Part shown: in pieces, positions 30,587 to 37,665 of the stretch
How positions within the stretch are numbered: the stretch's first letter is position 1
How the letters are laid out: each line of letters begins with the position of its first letter
From: an uncultured Alphaproteobacteria bacterium
GTDB lineage: Bacteria > Pseudomonadota > Alphaproteobacteria > Thalassobaculales > Thalassobaculaceae
Assembly: GCA_937776645.1 (NCBI GenBank)
Contig: CALMRI010000050.1
Coordinates: 1 to 64,000, forward strand
DNA: 64,000 nt
Direction of reading: 5' to 3'
Translations under genes and position numbers: made by a program
The notes under the pieces: model-generated
What the model was told of the DNA's origin: nothing
The model's input: the letters and a program-made list of their open reading frames with translations, nothing else
The model's database searches: none

Positions 30587-31438
30587 GTGGGTGCGGAAAG
30601 TGATTTTTTTAAAGGCGATGCGGCTTATAAAGCTGGCGACTATGCGGAAGCGGTGAAGTGGTGGCGCAAGGCGGCTGAGCGGGGTGATGCGACAAAGCTG
30701 AGAGATTTCCTTGTAGAGAAAGGTCTGTCTGGACGCTCTATCGTCCGGGTTTTCACCACCATCAAAGCAGTCTTCAATTTTGTCTGCTCAGAATATGGAT
30801 TGGATCTGAAGAACCCATTCTCCGGCGTTTATATGAACCGGACTGATGGGGTTAAAGAGAGAGTACCCGTACCTCAAAAAGCTATCGCCCGTGTTCAATC
30901 AGAATGCGTGAAGCTTGATGACGATATCCGATGGATCAGTGCCTTAATCAGCGATACCGGCATGAGGCTGTCAGAAGCGGTTGGACTCGCTAAGACCGAT
31001 ATTGTCCTCGACCATCCACACCCACATGTCGTGATCAAGCCGCACCCTTGGCGAAGGCTCAAGACCCAAGGCAGTAAGAGGATCGTACCTCTTGTTGGAT
31101 CAGCACTCTGGGCAGCTAAGAGAGCAACCGAGGCATCAACCAGAGACCATCTCTTCCCTCGCTATATCCGTAACGGAGATTGTCTTTCGAACTCAGCCAG
31201 TGCGGCTATTAACAAATGGTTGAAGAACCATATGCCCAGGGAATGCAGCATCCATAGCTTTAGGCATTCGATACGGGATAGGCTTCGTGCGGTTGAATGT
31301 CCGAAGGATATTGTCGATCAAATCGGTGGCTGGTCGTCAGGTTCAATTGGGGAAGGATACGGACAAGGGTACCCGATTGAAATTCTCTCCAAGTGGATGA
31401 GGGCCATTGCTCTCAATCCTGGGGTCACCGTGCAGTAG
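30587..31438 (+). CDS. Chimeric Sel1-fragment/tyrosine recombinase
   Basis: The first 35 residues (FFKGDAAYKAGDYAEAVKWW) are a Sel1-like repeat. From about residue 36 the protein becomes a tyrosine recombinase lacking its N-terminal DNA-binding part. The catalytic residues are visible: Arg in DTGMRLSEAVGL, His-x-x-Arg in IHSFRHSIRDRL, and Tyr in GEGYGQGYPIEI. The junction looks like a recombination scar, not a natural domain architecture. Activity is doubtful without the arm-binding domain. It is the first of several integrase pieces in the next 5 kb. Confidence 0.75.
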   Translation: MGAESDFFKGDAAYKAGDYAEAVKWWRKAAERGDATKLRDFLVEKGLSGRSIVRVFTTIKAVFNFVCSEYGLDLKNPFSGVYMNRTDGVKERVPVPQKAIARVQSECVKLDDDIRWISALISDTGMRLSEAVGLAKTDIVLDHPHPHVVIKPHPWRRLKTQGSKRIVPLVGSALWAAKRATEASTRDHLFPRYIRNGDCLSNSASAAINKWLKNHMPRECSIHSFRHSIRDRLRAVECPKDIVDQIGGWSSGSIGEGYGQGYPIEILSKWMRAIALNPGVTVQ

Positions 31439-31589
31439 GGTGATAACTGCACTGGCTCAATCAACAGCTTGTGATCAAGCGTCCCGGACTGATTTGGTCC
31501 GCAAAGAGAAGTTAATCCGCCTGGACTCGTAATGCCCTCCGAGATCATTCGGAACCATCCGATTGAAATAGAAAACACCACGCTTTTGG

Positions 31590-31659
31590 TAGGTGTAGGA
31601 GACCTGATTTATCACCCGAATTATCTACCCTCTTCGTCTGACCTAGACAAAGTGCAGAT
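31590..31659 (+). repeat. 70-bp direct repeat, copy 1
   Basis: TAGGTGTAGGAGACCTGATT and the following 50 bases recur at 42756-42825 in the same orientation with about three mismatches. Copy 2 abuts the IS3 element. The two copies bracket 11 kb that includes the oxalurate operon. The 300 bases around copy 1 hold no gene. Confidence 0.85.
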
Positions 31660-31686
31660 GAATCAGTGTGTTATGAGGATAAATGG

Positions 31687-31749
31687 TATCACGTAAGCTA
31701 ACCAATTGATCTGCAACACAAAGCGGTGTTTTGGCTGTGTGTGGGGTAG
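31687..31749 (+). repeat. 63-bp direct repeat upstream of integrase, copy 1
   Basis: TATCACGTAAGCTAACCAAT and the next 43 bases recur at 35474-35536. Here it directly precedes the 5' end of an integrase gene. At copy 2 it lies 10 bases after a tRNA-Phe 3' end. It is therefore the leader of an integrase gene next to an attachment site, duplicated by separate insertions. Confidence 0.85.
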
Positions 31750-31754
31750 ACAAT

Positions 31755-32045
31755 ATGGTAGACACTTTTGGTACGCATTATCTGTATCGTAAGCGCGACG
31801 TTTTCTACTTCAGCCGTCACGTGCCGGTTGATGTAAGAGCGCATTACGGGTTCGGGCGGATCGTTCGGTCTCTCAGAACCAAATCACATAGCCGCGCCGT
31901 TAAGACGGCAATCGTGTGGTCGGAACATCTTGAACAAGCTTGGGCGAAGCGTGATGTCCAAGCCCTTGCTCGGCATTCTTCCCTGCAGCAAACTCAAAAA
32001 TATATTGAGGTCTCGCCTGATACCCCTCCCTTTTCAAGGAGCGAG
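31755..32045 (+). pseudogene. Integrase with central deletion (N-terminal and C-terminal ends fused)
   Basis: The ATG at 31755 starts a DUF6538-like integrase N-terminus (THYLYRKRDVFYFSRHVPVD, then RSLRTKSHSRAVKT). At about 31947 it jumps to the recombinase C-terminus DVQALARHSSLQQTQKYIEV. The central catalytic domain is missing. The frame stays open to 32585 only because it runs antisense through the acyl-CoA ligase gene. That extension is not a real domain. Confidence 0.75.
31949..32004 (+). repeat. Integrase 3'-tail repeat, left arm of an inverted pair
   Basis: Encodes RDVQALARHSSLQQTQKY. The same 56 bases, with few changes, occur in inverted orientation at 34660-34715. The two arms bracket the acyl-CoA ligase and oxidoreductase genes. 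Confidence 0.8.
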
Positions 32046-33542
32046 CTACAGCGCCTTCGCCCGCTCGCTCAAGCTGGCCTTATCGATCTTATTCGTGCCC
32101 GCCAACGGCATTTCCTCCATGAAGATCGCCCGGCGGGGGAATTGATAGGCCGGGCCGTTGGCTCTGGCGTAGGCCTGTACCTCGGCCTCGCTCATCTTGG
32201 TATCTCCGGCCGCCACGATGAAGGCGATCGGGGCGGCACCGCGCACCGGATCGTCCAACGGGACCACGGCGGCTTGGGCGATGTCCGGATGAGTCTCCAG
32301 CATCTTTTCGACTTCGCCCGGATAGACGTTCTCGCCGTTGCAGACGAACATGTCGTCTTCCCGGCCGATGATGTAGAACCAGCCGTCCTTGTCCCGGTGC
32401 ATCACGTCTTTGGTGTGGTACCAGCCGTCGTCCATCACCTCGTCGGTTTTGGCGGTGAGGTTCTTGTAACCGGTCATGTTGGTGTGCGACCGCACCTCCA
32501 GCACGCCGGTATTTTCATCCGCTCCGCCGACCAAACGCAGCTCAACCCCCGCATTTTGATAGCCCAGGGACAGGTTCGGGCGTAGCAAACCGTCCGGGTG
32601 CGAGCCAAAGGCGCTGGGGCCGTGTTCGGTGGTGCCGTAGAGATTGAACACGGTAGCGTTCGGGAACCAACCCTGCACCTCGTCGAACAGGGATTGGGTC
32701 AGCGGGGCCGAGCCCATGCTCACCCATTCAACGCCGGACAGGTCGGTCGACTTCATGATCTCGGTCTCGCGGATGGCGCGGGCCAGCATGGTCGGCACCG
32801 AGGTCACCCAGGTGACACCGAACCGTTCGATCGAGCGGATATATGCGCTCACATCGAAGCGCGGCAACAGCACCAGCGACGCATTCATGTAGGAATTGAG
32901 TTTGGCCGAGAACAGCCCGTTCATGTGATAGAGCGGCGCGGCGATGAGGAAGCGCTGCCTGACCAGGGTCTCGCGCTGCCCGTTCAGGCGGGAGAGTGCG
33001 AAGAGGTGGCTGCGATGGTCCAATAGCACGCCCTTGGGCATGCCGGTCGACCCTGAAGTATAAAGGATCATCGCGGTCTCACCGATTTCGGGATCAATGA
33101 TCTCGAACGCCCCCGGATCCAACAACGCTTCGAACCCGTCCGCCCCGTCGCGGTCGAAATGCACCGCGTCATAGCCCTCGGGACAACGGTCCCGGCCGAC
33201 ACCGTCCAGCAGCACCAACTTGGTCTCGCTGTCGGTCAGCACGTGGGAGGTCACGTTCTCCGGCTGCTTGTGATTGACCGGCACACAGACCATGCCGGCC
33301 CGCATGATGCCCATATAGGCGGCGAAATAGGGCACCGAGTTCTCGGCGATCAACGAGATAGCATCCCCACGCTTGAGCCCACGCTTGAGCAGGCCGCGGG
33401 CGATCGCGTTCGCCAGATCGCTCAATTCCCGGTGGCTGTACTCGCGCGCATCGCCCGAAGCCAGATCGATGATCGCGACTTTATCCAGATCCCCGCCCTC
33501 GGGGATTAGGCCCCCGAGATTGGTCGCCATGCCGTCACCCAT
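32046..33542 (-). CDS. Acyl-CoA synthetase, class I adenylate-forming
   Basis: 498 residues, complete. It has the AMP-binding P-loop MILYTSGSTGMPKGVLL (A3), NLYGTTEHGP (A5), GWYHTKDVMHRDKDGWFYI (A7), GREDDMFVCNGENVYP (A8) and the A10 lysine in LAGTNKIDK. It would make a CoA thioester from an unknown carboxylic acid. It is 15 bases downstream of, and probably cotranscribed with, the oxidoreductase at 33558. The pair is bounded by inverted integrase tails, suggesting joint transfer as a cassette. Confidence 0.92.
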   Translation of the reverse strand: MGDGMATNLGGLIPEGGDLDKVAIIDLASGDAREYSHRELSDLANAIARGLLKRGLKRGDAISLIAENSVPYFAAYMGIMRAGMVCVPVNHKQPENVTSHVLTDSETKLVLLDGVGRDRCPEGYDAVHFDRDGADGFEALLDPGAFEIIDPEIGETAMILYTSGSTGMPKGVLLDHRSHLFALSRLNGQRETLVRQRFLIAAPLYHMNGLFSAKLNSYMNASLVLLPRFDVSAYIRSIERFGVTWVTSVPTMLARAIRETEIMKSTDLSGVEWVSMGSAPLTQSLFDEVQGWFPNATVFNLYGTTEHGPSAFGSHPDGLLRPNLSLGYQNAGVELRLVGGADENTGVLEVRSHTNMTGYKNLTAKTDEVMDDGWYHTKDVMHRDKDGWFYIIGREDDMFVCNGENVYPGEVEKMLETHPDIAQAAVVPLDDPVRGAAPIAFIVAAGDTKMSEAEVQAYARANGPAYQFPRRAIFMEEMPLAGTNKIDKASLSERAKAL

Positions 33543-33557
33543 AATTCACGCCTCCTC

Positions 33558-34568
33558 TTACGGCACCAATACGGCCTTGCCGACGATCTTGCGGTCGATC
33601 AGCTCCTGCAAGGACTTTCCGAGCTCCGGCAACGGCCGGACCGAATCCTTGACCGGGATGATCTTGCCGTCGCGCACCAGCTCCAACAGGCTGGTCAGAT
33701 CATCACGGGCCCAACCGTTCGAGCCCAAAATGTCGAACTCGAAGGACCAGATGTAACGAATGTCGGTTTTGGGATCATAACCGTTGGTCGCTCCACAGGT
33801 AAGCAACCGGCCTTCCCGCTTCAAGGCGCGGAAACATTCGGTCCAACTGTCGCCGCCATTGTAATTGACGATCACATCCGCACCGCCGCCGCCCTCGAAC
33901 ACCCGAGGCTTGCCCCACAGCTCGCGCACCACCTCGACATAGTTCTGCTTGGAGGTATCGATGATGTGGTCGGCGCCTAATTCCTTGAGCTTCTCGCCCT
34001 TGGCGGCGGAGGAGGTACAGGCCGCGACCTCGGCACCCACCATCTTGGCGAGTTGGATGCAACAGGACCCTACCCCGCCGCTGGCGCCCAAAATCAAGAC
34101 CTTGTCACCGGCCACGACCCGGCCGCGCTTGAGGATCATCTTGTGCGCCGTGCCATAGGCGATCGGCAGACAGGCGGCATCCACGGTGGAAACTCCGTCG
34201 GGGATTTTGACCAAATTGCCAGACGGGATGGCGATGAAGTCACTGGCCCCGCCGATCACCGTCTCGCCCAACACGCCGCCCTTACCGAACATCGCCGGAT
34301 CGACCATCACCTTGGTGCCCAGCGGCCATTCAGCCGCATCGACGCCGTCGCCATACCCGACGATCTCGCCCGCGACGTCACCGCCCGGGATCATCGGCAG
34401 CGGTGTCTTCAGGCCGGGGATCTTGTTCAGGATCATCGGATCGAAGCCGTTCAGGGCCACAGCCTCGACCTTGATCAGGCATTCACCGGGCTCAGGCACC
34501 GGATCGGGGAAGTCGGTATAGGCCAGCTGTTCGATACCGCCGTGCCGCTCAAAAACAATCGCTTTCAT
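33558..34568 (-). CDS. MDR-family oxidoreductase (quinone reductase-like)
   Basis: 336 residues. The GroES-like N-domain has MIPGGDVAGEIVGYGDGVD. The Rossmann loop GASGGVGSCCIQLAKMVGA (about residues 155-173) binds NADP. Catalytic zinc ligands are not apparent. It lies first in a two-gene unit with the acyl-CoA synthetase, which hints at sequential action on one carboxylic substrate or its enoyl/keto derivative. The substrate is not determinable. Confidence 0.9.
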   Translation of the reverse strand: MKAIVFERHGGIEQLAYTDFPDPVPEPGECLIKVEAVALNGFDPMILNKIPGLKTPLPMIPGGDVAGEIVGYGDGVDAAEWPLGTKVMVDPAMFGKGGVLGETVIGGASDFIAIPSGNLVKIPDGVSTVDAACLPIAYGTAHKMILKRGRVVAGDKVLILGASGGVGSCCIQLAKMVGAEVAACTSSAAKGEKLKELGADHIIDTSKQNYVEVVRELWGKPRVFEGGGGADVIVNYNGGDSWTECFRALKREGRLLTCGATNGYDPKTDIRYIWSFEFDILGSNGWARDDLTSLLELVRDGKIIPVKDSVRPLPELGKSLQELIDRKIVGKAVLVP

Positions 34569-34615
34569 GTCGTAAATTCCGTCCTTGGATTATCGGGCTC
34601 TAAATTTGCTTGGCT

Positions 34616-34730
34616 TTAGATCTTCTTACCAGCCGTCGACGTGCCGGACATCGCATCCGTATATTTTTGAGTTTGCTGTAACGAAGAATGCCGAGCAAGG
34701 GCTTGGGCATCACGCATAGAACCGACAGAA
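34616..34730 (-). pseudogene. Integrase 3' fragment, right arm of the inverted pair
   Basis: The minus strand encodes RDAQALARHSSLQQTQKYTD followed by AMSGTSTAGKKI and a stop at 34616. It matches the tail at 31949. The repeat part is 34660-34715. Upstream sequence does not continue as an integrase, so only the 3' end was captured. Confidence 0.75.
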
Positions 34731-35069
34731 ATGGAGGCAGGGTTCTGGACACTGCTTGATAAGCAATCGCCACGACCCTGATGCTCACCGCTGCTACCGC
34801 CAATGCCAGCTCCATGTTTGATCCCTTTAAGGCGAATACCTCTGGTGCGTTTGGCTCTACCCATTCGGATACCCTGATCAATAACCCGACAACGAGAAAC
34901 CCGGCGTACTCACCAATCTGCTTTGGCTGCACCAGCTCGATCACCGGGTTACCCCGAACCGAGTTCGGTCGCCCACATACTCGGAGTAATGGCACCCATG
35001 TGGACGGCTACTATCGAAGCCGGCGGTAAACTTCAGGGATGCTTGATGCAGTGGCGGCACCTTGGGGTG

Positions 35070-35400
35070 CTGCCAGCCCCCCCCCACGCAGCCCGCCGAG
35101 CATCGCTCCTATGCAAGCGATTGTTTCAGCCATTCTTGTCAACCTTGGTTGTAAAACGTCGCCGTGGATCTGGTGTTCCCGGAGGCGTAGGACCCGCCAG
35201 CCTTCCCGCCGCAGGCGACGGTGGTTGCGCCGGCCGCGTTTTCGGGTTGCCTCGATCTTCGTGGCCCAGGGAGGCGACAACTTGTGACGCCATTGGGGAA
35301 AGTGCCACCCGTGTCAAAAGTCGCCATCGATAAAGACAACGAGGCGGGCCGATCGGAACACGATGTCCGGGCGTCCGGGGAGGGCTCGGACATGTTGATT
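35070..35400 (-). pseudogene. Vsr-type (very short patch repair) endonuclease, dead
   Basis: Read on the minus strand: ALPGRPDIVFRSARLVVFID, then GDF, a TGA at 35316-35314 where the family has Trp (DFWHG), then HGWHFPQWRHKLSPPW and KIEATRKRGRRNHRRLRREG followed by WRVLRLREHQI. This is the nickase that repairs T:G mismatches arising from 5-methylcytosine. The N-terminal part is lost or shifted. No cytosine methyltransferase is nearby. It sits just left of the tRNA-Phe attachment remnant. Confidence 0.65.
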
Positions 35401-35442
35401 GTGTTGCGAAGTTGGTTAGCACTGGTGCCTTAGTGGAGACAT

Positions 35443-35463
35443 GAACTCCGCCCCTGGGCACCA
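35443..35463 (+). repeat. tRNA-Phe 3'-end attachment-site copy (left)
   Basis: GAACTCCGCCCCTGGGCACC plus A is identical to 54154-54174. The last 16 bases are the T-stem 3' strand, acceptor strand and CCA of alphaproteobacterial tRNA-Phe. Ten bases later begins the integrase-leader repeat (35474-35536). That is the usual order of an att site followed by its integrase. No intact tRNA-Phe is in the window. Confidence 0.8.
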
Positions 35464-35473
35464 CTTTAAGTGT

Positions 35474-35536
35474 TATCACGTAAGCTAACCAATTGATCTG
35501 CAACACAAAGCTGTGTTTTAGGCGTTTGTGGGGTAG
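35474..35536 (+). repeat. 63-bp direct repeat, copy 2
   Basis: Second copy of the integrase leader (see 31687). The integrase gene itself is gone here. Only a 3' tail remains at 35820-35883 (LLQKAQKHIEVFPDAMRTVVG without its last residues counted as certain). The roughly 280 bases between hold no gene. Confidence 0.85.
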
Positions 35537-35819
35537 TTTAGGTTAAAGGCTGGTATGGTTGAGAGTTTTCCTTTCCCTGTTAATCAGCCTTTAAATGCAC
35601 CGCTTCTTTCTCTCTATGGCCCTGGATCCCAACGGACCTACTTATTCATAATTTTTGATAGCAATTATTAAGAGAAAACAAACTGTAAATATGGCCGGTA
35701 GGTAGAGGCCATAAAAGGTCTAACTGACTTAAAACAAAGCACGGTTAGAGGGTTTGATAGCAAAATTTAGCTTTTAAATTAGCCAGCTAGAAGTGACCTA
35801 ATCCAGAGTTAATTTTTCT

Positions 35820-35883
35820 TGTTGCAGAAAGCTCAAAAACACATTGAGGTATTCCCCGATGCGATGAGGACGGTGGTGGGCTG
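35820..35883 (+). pseudogene. Integrase 3' tail, third copy
   Basis: TTGCAGAAAGCTCAAAAACA encodes LQKAQKHIEV, a diverged version of the LQQTQKYIEV tail seen at 31960 and 34700, and ends in TGA at 35881-35883. It marks the left edge of the ureide operon. Confidence 0.6.
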
Positions 35884-36225
35884 ATGAAACGACTTCTCAC
35901 AACGCTGGTGATTTTGACGGGCTTATTAGGCGGTGCTGGGGCTGTGTGGGCTGATGCGCAAAGTAATTTTGCCAAAGGCTACGAGGCGATCAAGGACGGC
36001 GACAAGCCGCGCATGGATTTGCTGCTCGATTACGGGATTGAGATCGGCACCTCGTTCGGCCTGCTGCATGGCAAGATCTGGCGCATCGGCACCATGGGGC
36101 ATGTGTGCCGCAAGCCGAACATCCTACGCTGTCTGGACGCACTGGAAACGGTGCTGCGGCGCAATGGTTACACTTCTGGAAAGGCGGGGGCCGGCGTTGA
36201 TGCCGCCTATGATGTCTATGGCTGA
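35884..36225 (+). CDS. Chimera: signal/Sel1 N-terminus joined to ureidoglycine-glyoxylate aminotransferase C-terminus
   Basis: Residues 1-40 are a signal peptide and start of a Sel1-like protein (MKRLLTTLVILTGLLGGAGA, then FAKGYEAIKDGD). From about 43 the sequence is the C-terminal 70 residues of a PucG-type class V aminotransferase: YGIEIGTSFGLLHGKIWRIG, then LDALETVLRRNGY and GAGVDAAYDVYG. The PLP domain is absent, so no transaminase activity is expected. The operon seems to have lost a full pucG by a deletion or insertion at this junction. The next frame starts inside its stop region. Confidence 0.7.
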   Translation: MKRLLTTLVILTGLLGGAGAVWADAQSNFAKGYEAIKDGDKPRMDLLLDYGIEIGTSFGLLHGKIWRIGTMGHVCRKPNILRCLDALETVLRRNGYTSGKAGAGVDAAYDVYG

Positions 36226-36397
36226 TGACGCAATTGATAACCTATTCAGCGCGCCGCCCAAGCTGGTGAATGTCGGCCTCGAGAGTTTCGCCGAGGAACT
36301 GACAGCGCAAGGCGTGGAGGTGGTTCAGGTCGACTGGTCACCCCCGGCCCGAGGCGATGCCCGGCTGGCGGACCTGCTCTCCAAGTTGAGCTGGTAG
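36218..36397 (+). CDS. Small FdrA C-terminal-domain-like protein
   Basis: 59 residues from the ATG at 36218, which overlaps the upstream stop. PKLVNVGLESFAEELTAQGV and EVVQVDWSPPARGD followed by LADLLSKL resemble the last 60 residues of long FdrA/AllF proteins. The FdrA encoded downstream (495 residues) is short by about this amount compared with the 555-residue E. coli protein. I infer that the domain is encoded separately and works in the same carbamoyltransferase complex. It ends 5 bases before allG. Confidence 0.6.
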   Translation: MADDAIDNLFSAPPKLVNVGLESFAEELTAQGVEVVQVDWSPPARGDARLADLLSKLSW

Positions 36398-36402
36398 CGG
36401 AT

Positions 36403-37665
36403 ATGTCAGACCTCGTAAACAAGATCGCCGGCGCCAACGAAGAGGCGGTCCGCCGCATGTTGGCGGCCGATCCGGTGCTGATCGATGTCATCCCGGCCAA
36501 TGAGGCGATCCCGGAGTTGAAGCCCGGGATGATCCTGCATGCCGGCCCACCGGTTGACTGGGAGCGGATGTGCGGCCCGATGCGCGGTGCCATCGCCGGT
36601 ATCGCTGTCTTTGAAGGTTGGGCCGACGACCTGGCGGATGCCGAGGCCAAGGCTGCGGCCGGCGCCTTCGATTTTCATCCAAACCATCATTTCTCCGCCG
36701 TCGGTCCGATGACCGGCATGACCACCATCAGCCAACCGGTCATGGTGGTCGAGAACCGCACCTTCGGGAACCGCGCCTACTGCACGATCAATGAGGGGTT
36801 GGGCAAGGTGATGCGGTTTGGCGGCAATGACGCCGAGGTGTTGGACCGGTTGCGCTGGCTGCGCGACGGATTGGGCCCGGCCATAGGCGCTGCTCTGCGC
36901 GAGATGGGCGGCGTACCCTTGAAGGCGGTCGTGGCGCGCGGGTTGACCATGGGTGATGAGATGCACCAGCGTAATGTCGGCTGCTCCGGCCTGATGCTGC
37001 GCGCGATTTCCCCAGCACTGGCCCGTACCGCCGCTGACACACAAGAGCTGGCGCGCGCGTTGGCCTTTATCGGTGGGAATGATCAGTTTTTCCTCAACAT
37101 CGCCATGGCATTGGGCAAGGCGATGATGGATCCGGTGCGCGATATCGAAGGCTCGACCGTTGTTACCGCGATGAGCCGCAACGGTACAGACTTCGGCATT
37201 CGGGTGAGCGGCACCGGCGATCAATGGTTCACCGCCCCGGTGGAAATGCCAGAGGGCTTGTATTTCCCTGGTTATACCGATGCGGACGCTAATCCGGACA
37301 TGGGCGACAGCACCATTGTCGAGACCATCGGGCTGGGTGGTTTCGCCATGGCGGCCGCACCTGCGGTGGCCGGGTTCGTTGGCGCCGGCAGTGCGTCTGA
37401 GGCCGCCAACTTCACCCACGCGATGGCCGAGATCGCCCTTGGTGAGAACCCGGAATGGACCATCCCGGCACTGGATTACCAAGGGGTGCCGACCGGCATC
37501 GACGTGCGGTTGGTGGTCGAAACCGGCGTGGCACCGACCATCAATACCGGCATCGCCCATCGCGAGCCGGGTGTCGGCCAAGTCGGGGCCGGCGTGGTCA
37601 AGGCGCCGTTGGGATGCTTCGAGCAGGCATTGGTGGCCTTGGCCGAGCGCATGGGGGTAGCATGA
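36403..37665 (+). CDS. allG: DUF1116 protein AllG, oxalurate carbamoyltransferase subunit
   Basis: 420 residues, a full DUF1116 (YlbE/AllG) protein. AllF, AllG and AllH together act as the oxamate carbamoyltransferase that phosphorolyses oxalurate to oxamate and carbamoyl phosphate in ureide breakdown. Conserved stretches include MILHAGPPVDWERMCGPMRG and VVENRTFGNRAYCTINEGLG, and the C-terminal EPGVGQVGAGVVKAPLGCF. It is in a tight operon whose stop overlaps the fdrA start (ATGA). Confidence 0.88.
   Translation: MSDLVNKIAGANEEAVRRMLAADPVLIDVIPANEAIPELKPGMILHAGPPVDWERMCGPMRGAIAGIAVFEGWADDLADAEAKAAAGAFDFHPNHHFSAVGPMTGMTTISQPVMVVENRTFGNRAYCTINEGLGKVMRFGGNDAEVLDRLRWLRDGLGPAIGAALREMGGVPLKAVVARGLTMGDEMHQRNVGCSGLMLRAISPALARTAADTQELARALAFIGGNDQFFLNIAMALGKAMMDPVRDIEGSTVVTAMSRNGTDFGIRVSGTGDQWFTAPVEMPEGLYFPGYTDADANPDMGDSTIVETIGLGGFAMAAAPAVAGFVGAGSASEAANFTHAMAEIALGENPEWTIPALDYQGVPTGIDVRLVVETGVAPTINTGIAHREPGVGQVGAGVVKAPLGCFEQALVALAERMGVA

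Noticed and set aside
32046..32585. Continuation of the integrase-remnant frame to 32585
   Set aside because: It only reads the acyl-CoA ligase gene backwards. The integrase homology ends near 32010.
34740..34995. Minus-strand frame with ELVQPKQIGEYAGFLVVGLL as a membrane protein
   Set aside because: Hydrophobic but without family motifs or a proper end. It runs into the integrase tail in another frame. Possibly phage debris.
36406..37581. A 391-codon open frame on the minus strand across allG
   Set aside because: It is antisense to a well-conserved DUF1116 gene, has a His/Gly/Arg-rich shadow composition and no motif.
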